14,524 nucleotides of DNA, taken from positions 1 through 14,524 of the forward strand of contig CAMIOS010000039.1 in NCBI GenBank assembly GCA_946222995.1. The letters run 5' to 3'. A program made the translations under genes and the position numbers. Source of the DNA: an uncultured Enhydrobacter sp. (GTDB taxonomy: Bacteria; Pseudomonadota; Gammaproteobacteria; Pseudomonadales; Moraxellaceae). Below the pieces are notes generated by a model. It did no database searches. It was given only the letters and a program-made list of their open reading frames with translations, and was not told the DNA's origin. The number at the start of each line of letters is the position of its first letter. Position 1 is the stretch's first letter. This document shows, in pieces, positions 7,483 to 14,524 of the stretch.

Positions 7483-8310
7483 TTATTTAGGCATTGTCCC
7501 AAAGTATTTTTGGTTAATTTTATCGTATGTGCCATTGGCTTTTAAGGCAGCAAGGGCGGTATTAAATTGACCAATCAACGGGTCATTTTGACGAAGGGCA
7601 ATCGCAATTTTGTCATTAATGTTAATTGGTTGGCCTTTGACTTCAAAGTTTTTGCCTTTGTCCGACTGTAACCAATACAAGGCAGGAATAGAATCAGAAA
7701 TTAAATAGTCAGAACGTCCAGCTTCCAAGTCTAAATAAGTATTTTCTTGGGAGTCATAGCCTTTTTGTATCGCTTTTGGGAAATGTTTTTCGAGGTATTC
7801 AGAGGCAGTACTTGAACGATGAACCGCCACATTTTTGCCTGCCAAATCCCCAAATTCTTTATCGCCGCCTTTTTTGCCGATCACCACCAATTGGTTCATC
7901 AAATACGGGTCGCTAAAGGTAATGACTTTACGGCGCTCTGGCGTATCTGACATACCGGCCATGATGGCGTTGTATTTTTTGGCTTGCAATCCTGGAATCA
8001 GTCCGTCCCATTCTTGTGAGATAATCTCACATTTAAGCTTTGCCTGAGCACACATGGCATTGGCTAAGTCAATTTCAAAGCCGACCAAATTGCCATTGGC
8101 ATCTTTAAAGCTCAGTGGTTTGTAAGTAGATTCGGTAGCAATGCGGATTTGTGGCATGTCTGCCGAATTGGTAGCGGCTGCGGCTGATGGGTTGGTCGAT
8201 GAAGCGGCGGCTGTGTTTGCCGCGGTATTTTCGGCTTTTTGGCAACCACTGACAGCAATACTGCCAATAACTGCCAGCATAGATACATTCAGATAAGATA
8301 AAATTTTCAT
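7483..8310 (-). CDS. Amino-acid-binding lipoprotein of an ABC importer, receptor copy 2
   Basis: This is the second HisJ/ArgT/AotJ-like receptor, 275 residues, with a short lipoprotein signal (lipobox VSGC, Cys23). A Thr/Ala/Ser/Asn-rich linker leads to IRIATESTYKPL. The disulphide Cys pair is present in NAMC...KCEI, the carboxylate-binding Arg in MSDTPERR, and an Asp in LISDSIPALYW. The domain ends in NGTYDKINQKYFG, matching copy 1 almost residue for residue. Pocket-lining positions differ: AGMSDT here against DAMSMT in copy 1 and SGMSIT in copy 3, which suggests different ligand preference. AAGGGG precedes the ATG. It is 62 bases upstream of copy 1 and 31 bases downstream of copy 3, consistent with a single transcript. 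The ligand is probably a basic or polar amino acid; which one is not readable. Confidence 0.92.
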   Translation of the reverse strand: MKILSYLNVSMLAVIGSIAVSGCQKAENTAANTAAASSTNPSAAAATNSADMPQIRIATESTYKPLSFKDANGNLVGFEIDLANAMCAQAKLKCEIISQEWDGLIPGLQAKKYNAIMAGMSDTPERRKVITFSDPYLMNQLVVIGKKGGDKEFGDLAGKNVAVHRSSTASEYLEKHFPKAIQKGYDSQENTYLDLEAGRSDYLISDSIPALYWLQSDKGKNFEVKGQPININDKIAIALRQNDPLIGQFNTALAALKANGTYDKINQKYFGTMPK

Positions 8311-8341
8311 ACAAGCCCCTTATTTATGATTAACCCAACAA

Positions 8342-9157
8342 TTATTGTCCAAAATATTGCTTTTGTAGTTTTGCAAGTTCGCCATTACTTTGTAATGTGG
8401 CAAGGGCTTTATCAAATTCGCCTTTTAATGGGTCATTTTTGCGCACTGCAGCGGCAATGTTATCGTTATTGTCAATTTCATTACCTATAATGGTGAATTT
8501 ATCACCATTTTGTTTCAGCCATTCGCTTGCTGTCACTTTTTCGGATAATACCGCATCTACCCGACCCGATTTTAGGTCAATGTAGGCGTTGTCGTAGTTA
8601 TCATATAGTTTGATTTCGTTGTTTTTGCCCAGTTTTTCTTGCAGATACTGTGCCATCGTGGTGGAGCGTTGACCACCAATTTTTGCACCTGTGGGGGCTT
8701 GTGGATTGAATTTGCTGCCTTTGGCACTTACCCAAACTTGGGTATTTTTAAAATATGGGGTCGAAAAATCCACTTGGGCAGCGCGCTCAGGCGTGATAGA
8801 CATACCCGAGAAGATAGCATCATATTTTTTTGCCATTAGCCCCGGTAAAATCCCGTCCCAATCTTGAGCAACGATTTTACAGTCGGCTTTGATTTGGGCA
8901 CACACAGCTTTAGCGACATCCACATCGTAACCTGCAAGACTACCATCGGTATTGGTAAAGTTAAAAGGTTTATATGCGCCTTCGGTAGCAATACGGATTT
9001 GTTGACCGCCTGTGCCTGTGCCAGTCGCTGCTGTGCCACTAGCGGCTGTTTGTTTGCTTGTTTCAGCAGCATTGTTACAAGCACTGAGCCCCATACTTAG
9101 CAACAGAACGCTCGCCAAGGTCATGCTCGGATAACTGTGTCGATTAGATAACGCCAT
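8342..9157 (-). CDS. Amino-acid-binding lipoprotein of an ABC importer, receptor copy 3 (first gene of its transcript)
   Basis: This is the third and most divergent receptor, 271 residues, with lipobox LSAC (Cys27) and a short Thr/Ala/Gly linker. The family frame is intact: IRIATEGAYKPF, the Cys pair KAVC...DCKI, MSITPERA with the ligand-binding Arg, and a C-terminal end NGELAKLQKQYFG that differs from NGTYDKI in copies 1 and 2. Where those copies have Asp (IADK, ISDS), this one reads LSEK, so Glu replaces the residue expected to hold the ligand's amino group. That is a real difference in the binding site. AGGAAAG precedes the ATG. A promoter and repeat elements lie directly upstream, after the terminator of the ATPase gene, so it is likely the first gene of the receptor-permease transcript. 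Confidence 0.92.
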   Translation of the reverse strand: MALSNRHSYPSMTLASVLLLSMGLSACNNAAETSKQTAASGTAATGTGTGGQQIRIATEGAYKPFNFTNTDGSLAGYDVDVAKAVCAQIKADCKIVAQDWDGILPGLMAKKYDAIFSGMSITPERAAQVDFSTPYFKNTQVWVSAKGSKFNPQAPTGAKIGGQRSTTMAQYLQEKLGKNNEIKLYDNYDNAYIDLKSGRVDAVLSEKVTASEWLKQNGDKFTIIGNEIDNNDNIAAAVRKNDPLKGEFDKALATLQSNGELAKLQKQYFGQ

Positions 9158-9185
9158 ATATACTTTCCTATTTACTTAATTGACT

Positions 9186-9214
9186 ATTTTAAACTGATGA
9201 CAGATTGGTTAAAA
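9186..9214 (-). promoter_or_regulatory. Candidate promoter for the receptor-permease transcript
   Basis: On the minus strand TAAAAT (9186-9191, five of six matches to the -10 consensus) lies 17 bases downstream of TTTTAA (9209-9214, a weak -35). It would give a leader of about 20 bases before the start of receptor copy 3. The weak -35 is directly preceded by the TTAACATAA repeats, as expected if an activator is required. This is a prediction from sequence only. Confidence 0.35.
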
Positions 9215-9233
9215 TTAACATAATTTAACATAA
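9215..9233. repeat. Helically phased direct repeat upstream of the receptor promoter
   Basis: TTAACATAA occurs at 9215-9223 and again at 9225-9233, exactly ten bases apart, so both copies face the same side of the helix. They lie just upstream of the candidate -35 box. This is the typical position of a transcription-factor site. It does not match the E. coli ArgR box closely. Confidence 0.45.
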
Positions 9234-9246
9234 AAGCAAGCAAAAT

Positions 9247-9268
9247 ATCGTATCGCATCGTATCGTAT
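9247..9268. repeat. Five-base tandem repeat upstream of the receptor genes
   Basis: The unit ATCGT is repeated four times (second copy ATCGC), followed by a partial unit. It lies between the ATPase terminator and the candidate receptor promoter. A short tandem repeat here could vary in copy number by slippage. Confidence 0.6.
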
Positions 9269-9347
9269 AAATACCTAATTTTCTTTGTTACGTCATCATA
9301 TTTTGGGTCTTATTGTTAGCCTTGTCTTTGGTCTTAGCATAAAGCAT

Positions 9348-9374
9348 AAAAAACCGCAAAGAATGCGGCTTTTT
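9348..9374 (-). terminator. Intrinsic terminator after the ATPase gene
   Basis: The minus strand reads AAAAAGCCGCA, a five-base loop, then TGCGGTTTTTT. This is an 11-base-pair stem with one G-T wobble, a GC-rich core and a T-run. It starts about 30 bases after the ATPase stop codon and would separate that gene from the receptor genes downstream. The plus-strand reading also ends in TTTTT, so it may act both ways. Confidence 0.85.
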
Positions 9375-9405
9375 AAGGTAATATAAACGTTTTGAAAATT
9401 TGTAA

Positions 9406-10212
9406 TCAGTGACCTTGATGACTTGCCATAAAGTCTTTGACCCGTTGTGATTGGGGATTATCAAATACTTGTTGAGGGGTACCGATTTCTTCAATACGGC
9501 CTTGATGCAAAAACACCACTTGGCTTGACACATCTCGCGCAAATCGCATTTCGTGCGTAACAATGAGCATGGTACGCCCTTCTTCTGCCAAAGATTTCAT
9601 GACCGCAAGCACCTCATTGACCAATTCGGGGTCAAGCGCTGAGGTCGGCTCGTCAAATAACAACACTTGCGGTTTCATCGCCAATGCCCGTGCAATCGCG
9701 ATACGCTGGCGTTGTCCACCCGATAGGTTTTCAGGATAGGCATCGCGTTTATCTAATAGCCCCACTTTTTTAAGCAATTGTTCTGCTTCGCCAATGGCTT
9801 GATCTTTGGGGATTTTCAGCACTTGGGTAGGGCCTTCGATGATATTTTGCAAAATAGTACGATGTGGCCACAGATTAAAGTTTTGAAAGACAAAACCCAT
9901 TTTGGAGCGAAACGCTTCAAGCTGTTTTTGATTGGCTGCACCTAGCTCGCCTTTTTTCTCACCCGATGTCAAGCGTTTTAGTTGTAGTTGTTGATCACCC
10001 AAAAAAATCTCGCCTTCAGAAGGATTTTCAAGCAGATTGATACAGCGTAATAAGGTTGATTTTCCCGAACCACTTGAACCAAGAATCGAGATGACATCAC
10101 CATCATGCGCGGTCAAAGAAACACCCTTTAGCACCTGCAATGAGCCAAAGTTTTTGTGTATGTTTTCAAGTTTTAACGCGACAGGCGTATTTGGCGAAGC
10201 TGGAACGTGCAT
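9406..10212 (-). CDS. Polar/basic amino-acid ABC importer ATPase, HisP/AotP type
   Basis: This cytoplasmic ATP-hydrolysing subunit of 268 residues powers the neighbouring permease pair. All motifs are intact: Walker A GSSGSGKST (45-53), Q-loop Gln110 in FVFQNFN, signature LSGGQ (163-167), Walker B VLLFDE (183-188), and the H-loop His220 in VTHE. The stretch at about 72-105, with charged KKGEL and NQKQLEAFR, and the motif NFNLWPHRTILQN resemble HisP (HFNLWSH) rather than GlnQ, which supports a basic amino-acid importer. GGAT lies before the ATG. The gene is separated from the receptors by a strong terminator and 248 bases, so it probably has its own transcript, divergent from proA. It may also serve other permeases. 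Confidence 0.93.
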   Translation of the reverse strand: MHVPASPNTPVALKLENIHKNFGSLQVLKGVSLTAHDGDVISILGSSGSGKSTLLRCINLLENPSEGEIFLGDQQLQLKRLTSGEKKGELGAANQKQLEAFRSKMGFVFQNFNLWPHRTILQNIIEGPTQVLKIPKDQAIGEAEQLLKKVGLLDKRDAYPENLSGGQRQRIAIARALAMKPQVLLFDEPTSALDPELVNEVLAVMKSLAEEGRTMLIVTHEMRFARDVSSQVVFLHQGRIEEIGTPQQVFDNPQSQRVKDFMASHQGH

Positions 10213-10301
10213 AGGCTATCCAAAGTCAAATAAATAAAAATACCAGAAGTTTTTGATAGTCGCTTTATTTCAACATACTAGTGTTAAAATGCCACTTTTT
10301 A

Positions 10302-10402
10302 AGCACAATATTTTCGCCTAAATCGTTACTAAAGGCAAATGTTTCTGATTGTATAGATGATTTTTTTGTGCTAATTTTAAGAAACATAATCGCCAAAGCA
10401 CA
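10302..10402. promoter_or_regulatory. Divergent ATPase-proA control region with three AGCACA/TGTGCT motifs
   Basis: The 195-base divergent spacer carries AGCACA at 10302-10307, its complement TGTGCT at 10367-10372, and AGCACA again at 10397-10402, six bases before the proA start. The last two form an inverted repeat around CATAAT (10385-10390), a possible -10 box for proA. No convincing -35 box was found. A shared operator is possible but unproven. Confidence 0.3.
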
Positions 10403-10407
10403 CTATT

Positions 10408-11700
10408 ATGACCAATCTAGACACCAACACCTATATGCAAATCGTGGGCAAAAACGCCCGTCAAGCCGCTTATCAACTGGCTAAAGCTGATACCGCACAA
10501 AAAAACAATGCTTTAACCGCCATTTATCACGCCCTAAACCGTGCCAAATCCGAGATTTTAGCCGCCAACGCCAACGATATGCACCACGCACGGGAAAAAA
10601 ACCTTGATACTGCTTTACTTGACCGCCTAGAGCTGACCGATAGCCGTTTTGAGACAATGGCGCAAGGGCTAGTAGATGTGATCGCCCTGCCCGATCCGAT
10701 TGGTGAAGTGACCGATATGACCTTTCGCCCCTCGGGGATTCAACTGGGTAAAATGCGAGTACCACTCGGCGTGGTGGGGATGATCTATGAATCTCGTCCC
10801 AATGTGACGATTGAGGCGGCAAGCCTTGCGATAAAATCGGGCAATGCGATTATTTTGCGGGGCGGCTCAGAAGCTTTTTATTCAAATCAAGCGCTTGGCA
10901 AGTGTATCAAACAAGCCTTAATTGAGGTGGGCTTGCCTGCCCATGCCGTACAAGTGCTCAATACCATTGACCGCTCGGCAGTAGATGAACTCATTACCAT
11001 GACAGAATTTATCGATGTGATTGTGCCCCGCGGCGGTAAAGGCTTGATTGAGCGAATTAGCAATCATGCGAAAGTGCCTGTGATTAAACATTTAGACGGA
11101 AATTGTCACACCTTTATTGACCGCGATGCCAATCTTGAGATGGCAACAAAAATTGTGGTTAATGCCAAAACCCACCGTTATGGCACCTGCAATACAATGG
11201 AAACCTTGCTCATTGATCGCCAAATAGCTGAAACTGCCCTACCCGCACTCGCCACTGCGATTGTAAAAGCGGATGACGCCATGCAGTTAAAAGTATGTGA
11301 CATAAGTATGTCGATTTTGGCAAATGTACCAGAACTTAACGGACACCTTGATAATGCCACGGCAGCTGATTGGGATACAGAATACCTTGCCCCGATTTTG
11401 GCGGTTAAAATTGTGACGGGGATTGATGAGGCGATTGCCCACATTAATCACCATGGCTCACACCACACCGATGTGATTGTGACAGAAAATTATAGCAAGT
11501 CATTGCAGTTCTTGCGCGAGGTGGATTCAAGTAGCGTCATGGTCAATGCATCCAGCCGTTTTGCCGATGGCTTTGAGTATGGGCTTGGAGCAGAGATTGG
11601 GATTTCCACGGATAAAATCCACGCCCGCGGCCCTGTGGGGCTTGAAGGATTGACTTCGCAAAAGTGGATTGTGTTTGGGCATGGGGAAGTGCGTCGCTAA
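10408..11700 (+). CDS. proA: Glutamate-5-semialdehyde dehydrogenase (gamma-glutamyl phosphate reductase) ProA
   Basis: ProA reduces gamma-glutamyl phosphate, made by ProB, to glutamate-5-semialdehyde with NADPH. This is the second step of proline synthesis in the cytoplasm. The 430 residues are about a dozen longer than the E. coli enzyme. Clear signatures are RVPLGVVGMIYESRPNVT (about 117-134), LRGGSEA, the catalytic Cys261 in YGTCNTMETLL, and the C-terminal HARGPVGLEGLTSQKW. The ATG at 10408 has only a weak purine stretch (AAAG) upstream and no better in-frame start nearby; the next Met (codon 10) has none either. No proB is adjacent, so the pathway genes are scattered, as is common in this group. 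It is followed after 67 bases by truD on the same strand, with no clear terminator between. Confidence 0.96.
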   Translation: MTNLDTNTYMQIVGKNARQAAYQLAKADTAQKNNALTAIYHALNRAKSEILAANANDMHHAREKNLDTALLDRLELTDSRFETMAQGLVDVIALPDPIGEVTDMTFRPSGIQLGKMRVPLGVVGMIYESRPNVTIEAASLAIKSGNAIILRGGSEAFYSNQALGKCIKQALIEVGLPAHAVQVLNTIDRSAVDELITMTEFIDVIVPRGGKGLIERISNHAKVPVIKHLDGNCHTFIDRDANLEMATKIVVNAKTHRYGTCNTMETLLIDRQIAETALPALATAIVKADDAMQLKVCDISMSILANVPELNGHLDNATAADWDTEYLAPILAVKIVTGIDEAIAHINHHGSHHTDVIVTENYSKSLQFLREVDSSSVMVNASSRFADGFEYGLGAEIGISTDKIHARGPVGLEGLTSQKWIVFGHGEVRR

Positions 11701-11767
11701 AATAACATACGATCAGCTAAGCTAGCTTGCCAAGCTTTACTTTATCCAAAATTTGATGAGATGTAGT

Positions 11768-12838
11768 ATGTTGAAATACCCCATGTCGCCCACGATTTAT
11801 CAAGCTACCTTTAAACAACTGCCACAAGATTTTATTGTCAATGAATTGCTGACCCTCGATTTTAGCAATAAGGGCGAGCATTTTTGGGTGTTTATCAAAA
11901 AAGCCAATCTTAACACCGCTTTTGTCGCCAAACTACTGGCGCAATGGGCAAAAATCCCTATCAAGGATGTGGGGTATTCTGGATTAAAAGACCGCCACGC
12001 TATCACTACCCAGTGGTTTAGTTTGCGTTTACCCTATCAAACTTTGCCTAATCTTGCGTTTGAGCGTTTTATGGCTGATAAATTAAAAACCGACGAGCAG
12101 CTTTGTTTACTTGACGCGCATTGGCACGTCAAAAAGCTCAGTCGAGCTACCCATCAAGCCAATCAATTTATTATTACATTGCGAAATATCCAAGGGGATA
12201 AAGCCCAAATTGATAACCAACTCCACCATATCAAAAAGAACGGCGTACCCAATTATTTTGGTGAGCAGCGATTTGGTCACAATCAGCAAAATCTTGCCCA
12301 AGCTGTTGAATTATTTACGCATCATACCCTAAATGGCAAAAAGATCAATCGCAAATATGACCAAGAGAAACTCAGTATAATATTATCTGCATCTCGTAGT
12401 GAATTATTTAACGCCATTGTGGCAAAGCGGGTGGCACTTGGCAATTGGGATACGCCCTTGCTTGGTGATGTGATGAATCTGGCAGGCTCAAATAGCATCT
12501 TTGTGCCCGACAGGATTGATGAAACGATCATACATCGGCTTGGGTCAAACGATATTCATCTTACCGCTGCCTTGTGGGGTGGCGGTGAGCTTAAAAGTTT
12601 TGGCGTAGTGGCAGAGTTGGAACGCGCAGTGATTGAAACCAACCCGCTTTATCAACAGCTAGCGCAAGGGTTGATCGTGTATGGGTTAACACAGCAGCGC
12701 CGTGCCATGCGCTTGTTGCCATTAAACGTTACTTGGCATTGGCAAACGGCAGATGTATTACAATTGGCATTTGAGTTGCCTAGCGGCAGTTTTGCAACCA
12801 GTGTTATCCACAACTTGATTGCAGAAATAACGCCTTAA
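11768..12838 (+). CDS. truD: tRNA pseudouridine(13) synthase TruD
   Basis: TruD converts U13 of tRNA-Glu to pseudouridine. The predicted 356 residues agree with the family's usual size. GYSGLKDRHAITTQW carries the catalytic Asp75. PNYFGEQRFG (about 151-160), SASRSELFN (about 198-206) and the closing ELPSGSFATSV are also family hallmarks. I chose the ATG at 11768 because GATGAG lies seven bases upstream and the protein then begins close to the conserved YQATFKQLPQDFIVNE. The frame is open from a TTG at 11753 and has another ATG at 11756, neither with a ribosome binding site; an ATG at 11783 is possible. It ends 13 bases from the stop of the convergent cyclase gene. Confidence 0.95.
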   Translation: MLKYPMSPTIYQATFKQLPQDFIVNELLTLDFSNKGEHFWVFIKKANLNTAFVAKLLAQWAKIPIKDVGYSGLKDRHAITTQWFSLRLPYQTLPNLAFERFMADKLKTDEQLCLLDAHWHVKKLSRATHQANQFIITLRNIQGDKAQIDNQLHHIKKNGVPNYFGEQRFGHNQQNLAQAVELFTHHTLNGKKINRKYDQEKLSIILSASRSELFNAIVAKRVALGNWDTPLLGDVMNLAGSNSIFVPDRIDETIIHRLGSNDIHLTAALWGGGELKSFGVVAELERAVIETNPLYQQLAQGLIVYGLTQQRRAMRLLPLNVTWHWQTADVLQLAFELPSGSFATSVIHNLIAEITP

Positions 12839-12851
12839 TGCTTCCTAAACT

Positions 12852-14159
12852 TTATACTTGGGGTGAGGTTGTCACTCCACCCGCTATCACCCTATCACGC
12901 CCCATGTTTTTGGCGATACGGGTGCCATCACTTGCCATATTTATCAAGTCTTGTAAAGCAGTTGGTAAGTCTGGTGACACTTGTAAATGATTTTTTAAAT
13001 AATTGATAAACCCCGCTTCTGCAAGGGGCGAACTTGATTGATAGCTAGATTTTGGGTGAAATAAAGTCGCTACCCCAAAACTTGCCGTAATAAAAAAAGA
13101 TTGTCCAAAGTCTTTGGTCATAATGGCATGGGTCTTGATAATTTGACGCAAGTTTTCTGCAATCATTAACGCTTGCTGTGTTTCAATATTGGGTAAGATA
13201 ATCACAAACTCTTCGCCGCCTAATCGCCCAAACCGATACGTCTGATTTAAATGCAGCATTAAATAATTGGTGACGATCCGACCTACCTCAACCAACGTCT
13301 TATCGCCCGTCGTGTGACCATACATATCATTGATATCTTTAAACTTATCTAAATCAAAATAAATGAGGCTAACACACTGACATTTACGTCGCTCCCAAAT
13401 ATAATTTAAATAACAATAAATGGTACGCCGATTGTCAATCGTGGTTAAGGTATCTCGCTGGGACAGTTCATAGATTTTAGCCTGTTGCTTGCCCAAGATT
13501 TTTAAAATCCAATCAACGATAACTACCGTGGCGATGACCTTACAAATTGTAAAAAATATATAAGTAATAATCCAAAACCAATAATCTTGCGCACTGCTAC
13601 TGGCATACATCCCCAAATTTATCCAATGCAGCTTACGATTTAGGCTAATAAAAATAAATGCAGCGATTCCTAATAAAAACGCCATTAATACCAAAGAGCG
13701 TTCAAGCAAAAATAAGCCTAAAATAATTTCACCCGATAGATTAAGACCTGTAATAACGGTATTTTCACCAAATACTTGGATAAAAACGGTACTATAAGCA
13801 AAATAAACCAACACAAAACTGGTCTGTAACAAAAACCATTGTCTTGTTTTGGGCTTAATCCGCAAAAAAATTGGACACATCAAAGTCGCATAAGCCAATA
13901 CAGCTATCGTTAGCGCTAACATTGGCATCACAATGGTATGACTTTTAATATCTTCCATTAAGGTTTGCTGTACTTGTGGCGCGGTATTGTCATCAATTAA
14001 ATCAAAATAAAAGCAAATAAAATACCAAAAGCAATACACCAACATCTCAGCAACCACCAGCGCAGCTGCTATACTCGCTCGTATATTCTCATTCCAATGC
14101 CGTTCAATATCGTCTATGGAAGACTGTAATAACAAGCGTAACGTAACGGTGGGTTTCAT
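12852..14159 (-). CDS. Membrane-bound GGEEF diguanylate cyclase
   Basis: This should synthesise cyclic di-GMP from two GTP, the second messenger that controls the switch between motility and biofilm. The 435-residue protein has about five or six membrane spans (roughly 29-52, 74-98, 107-130, 143-172 and 192-218) forming an unrecognised sensory region, then a short linker and the GGDEF domain from about 233. Key residues are present: metal-binding Asp269 in YFDLDKFK, the GTP-contacting NDMYGHTTGD, and GGEEF at 314-318. No RxxD inhibitory site precedes GGEEF, so product feedback is probably absent. Between SFGVA (350-354) and the terminal ASDGTRIAKNMGRDRV there are some 15 residues more than usual. 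No strong ribosome binding site precedes the ATG; no better start was found. Confidence 0.9.
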   Translation of the reverse strand: MKPTVTLRLLLQSSIDDIERHWNENIRASIAAALVVAEMLVYCFWYFICFYFDLIDDNTAPQVQQTLMEDIKSHTIVMPMLALTIAVLAYATLMCPIFLRIKPKTRQWFLLQTSFVLVYFAYSTVFIQVFGENTVITGLNLSGEIILGLFLLERSLVLMAFLLGIAAFIFISLNRKLHWINLGMYASSSAQDYWFWIITYIFFTICKVIATVVIVDWILKILGKQQAKIYELSQRDTLTTIDNRRTIYCYLNYIWERRKCQCVSLIYFDLDKFKDINDMYGHTTGDKTLVEVGRIVTNYLMLHLNQTYRFGRLGGEEFVIILPNIETQQALMIAENLRQIIKTHAIMTKDFGQSFFITASFGVATLFHPKSSYQSSSPLAEAGFINYLKNHLQVSPDLPTALQDLINMASDGTRIAKNMGRDRVIAGGVTTSPQV

Positions 14160-14370
14160 AAAACAATTAATGATAATTTATAAGTCATTTAGGTTATATT
14201 TTTAGCCTATGAGCACCAAACTTAGTTGACAGCACTAATAAAAGTATAAGTCATCAGCTAAATTTAACCAGTATAAATTTTTTCGTAACAAAGTAGAAAC
14301 ATATATTTCTAAGAGAAAATTAAAGATTATATTAAAAAACTGGATAATGAACAGACGTTTATTATTTAAA

Positions 14371-14405
14371 TATGCTTAATAACTAATTAGCATTTTTTAA
14401 GCATA
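14371..14405. repeat. Nine-base perfect inverted repeat
   Basis: TATGCTTAA (14371-14379) and TTAAGCATA (14397-14405) are exact complements around a 17-base loop that contains the palindrome CTAATTAG. It sits immediately downstream, on the minus strand, of the terminator hairpin at 14410-14429, giving two consecutive hairpins. Confidence 0.55.
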
Positions 14406-14429
14406 AAAAAAGCAAGCCTAAGCTTGCTT
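14405..14429 (-). terminator. Intrinsic terminator for a transcript entering from the right edge
   Basis: The minus strand reads AAGCAAGC, a four-base loop, GCTTGCTT and then a run of T (14405-14411 as A on the plus strand). This eight-pair stem with a T-run is a good terminator. No minus-strand gene lies between it and the right edge, so the gene or small RNA it ends must begin beyond 14524 or within the last 95 bases. Confidence 0.7.
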
Positions 14430-14524
14430 AAATCATCATTAAAACCTCACCCATTGTATTAATTTAAATTTATAGAACTTACGCACTATCTTAAACTAAA
14501 AAGACATGATAGCCCTAGCTAAAT

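Larger units (their letters stand above)
14160..14524. other. Gene-free 365-base AT-rich region
   Basis: I see no coding sequence here; all frames are broken by stops. It holds the leader of the cyclase gene, a ten-base direct repeat (TATAAGTCAT at 14179-14188 and 14245-14254), an inverted repeat, a minus-strand terminator, and about 95 AT-rich bases to the right edge. No clear promoter for the cyclase was identified, although minus-strand TATACT and TATAAC sequences are present. Confidence 0.6.

Noticed and set aside
9288..9563. 91-codon minus-strand open frame across the ATPase end and terminator
   Set aside because: It overlaps the real ATPase in another frame and runs through the terminator hairpin; the peptide is unremarkable.
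11712..11745. Palindromic AGCT-rich stretch between proA and truD, considered as a terminator
   Set aside because: The best stem is about five pairs (AGCTT/AAGCT) and the T-run is interrupted, so I could not support a terminator.
14226..14250. Plus-strand TTGACA followed by TATAAG
   Set aside because: The spacing is only 13 bases and no plus-strand gene follows, so it is probably not a promoter.

Overview
The window reads as ordinary chromosome of a gammaproteobacterium, probably in the Moraxellaceae (Moraxella/Psychrobacter-like). This rests on the moderate A+T content, AT-rich spacers, and protein sequences that look gammaproteobacterial without being enteric. The genus is inference. Most genes lie on the minus strand. 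Only proA and truD are on the plus strand. I see no tRNA, rRNA, CRISPR array, phage gene or transposase gene.

From left to right, 1-1244 is an aldehyde dehydrogenase gene cut by an in-frame TAA just before its catalytic region, and it runs off the left edge. Next comes a compact tsaD-crcB pair (tRNA t6A synthesis and fluoride export), read leftwards from a TATAAT box near 2887. Then come an exported WG-repeat protein (2970-4043) and an unrecognised lipoprotein (4128-4772).

The centre (4128-10212) is a polar/basic amino-acid ABC importer of the HisJQMP/ArgT/AotJQMP type. In the order of transcription it has one ATPase, a strong intrinsic terminator, three consecutive paralogous lipoprotein binding proteins, a hairpin-rich 233-base spacer, two permeases and the lipoprotein. 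One membrane complex is therefore probably fed by three receptors with different pocket residues. The terminator after the ATPase and the structured spacer before the permeases suggest that the receptors, permeases and ATPase are expressed at different levels.

Divergent from the ATPase is proA (proline biosynthesis), followed by truD (tRNA pseudouridine 13 synthase). truD converges on a membrane-bound GGEEF diguanylate cyclase. The last 365 bases hold no gene. They contain inverted repeats and a minus-strand terminator that must serve a transcript entering from beyond the right edge.

No clearly new multi-gene system is visible. The points most worth checking are the receptor triplication with signs of sequence exchange between two copies, the unknown lipoprotein tied to the importer, the repeats in the receptor promoter, the inverted repeat in front of the WG-repeat gene, and the nonsense-interrupted dehydrogenase.
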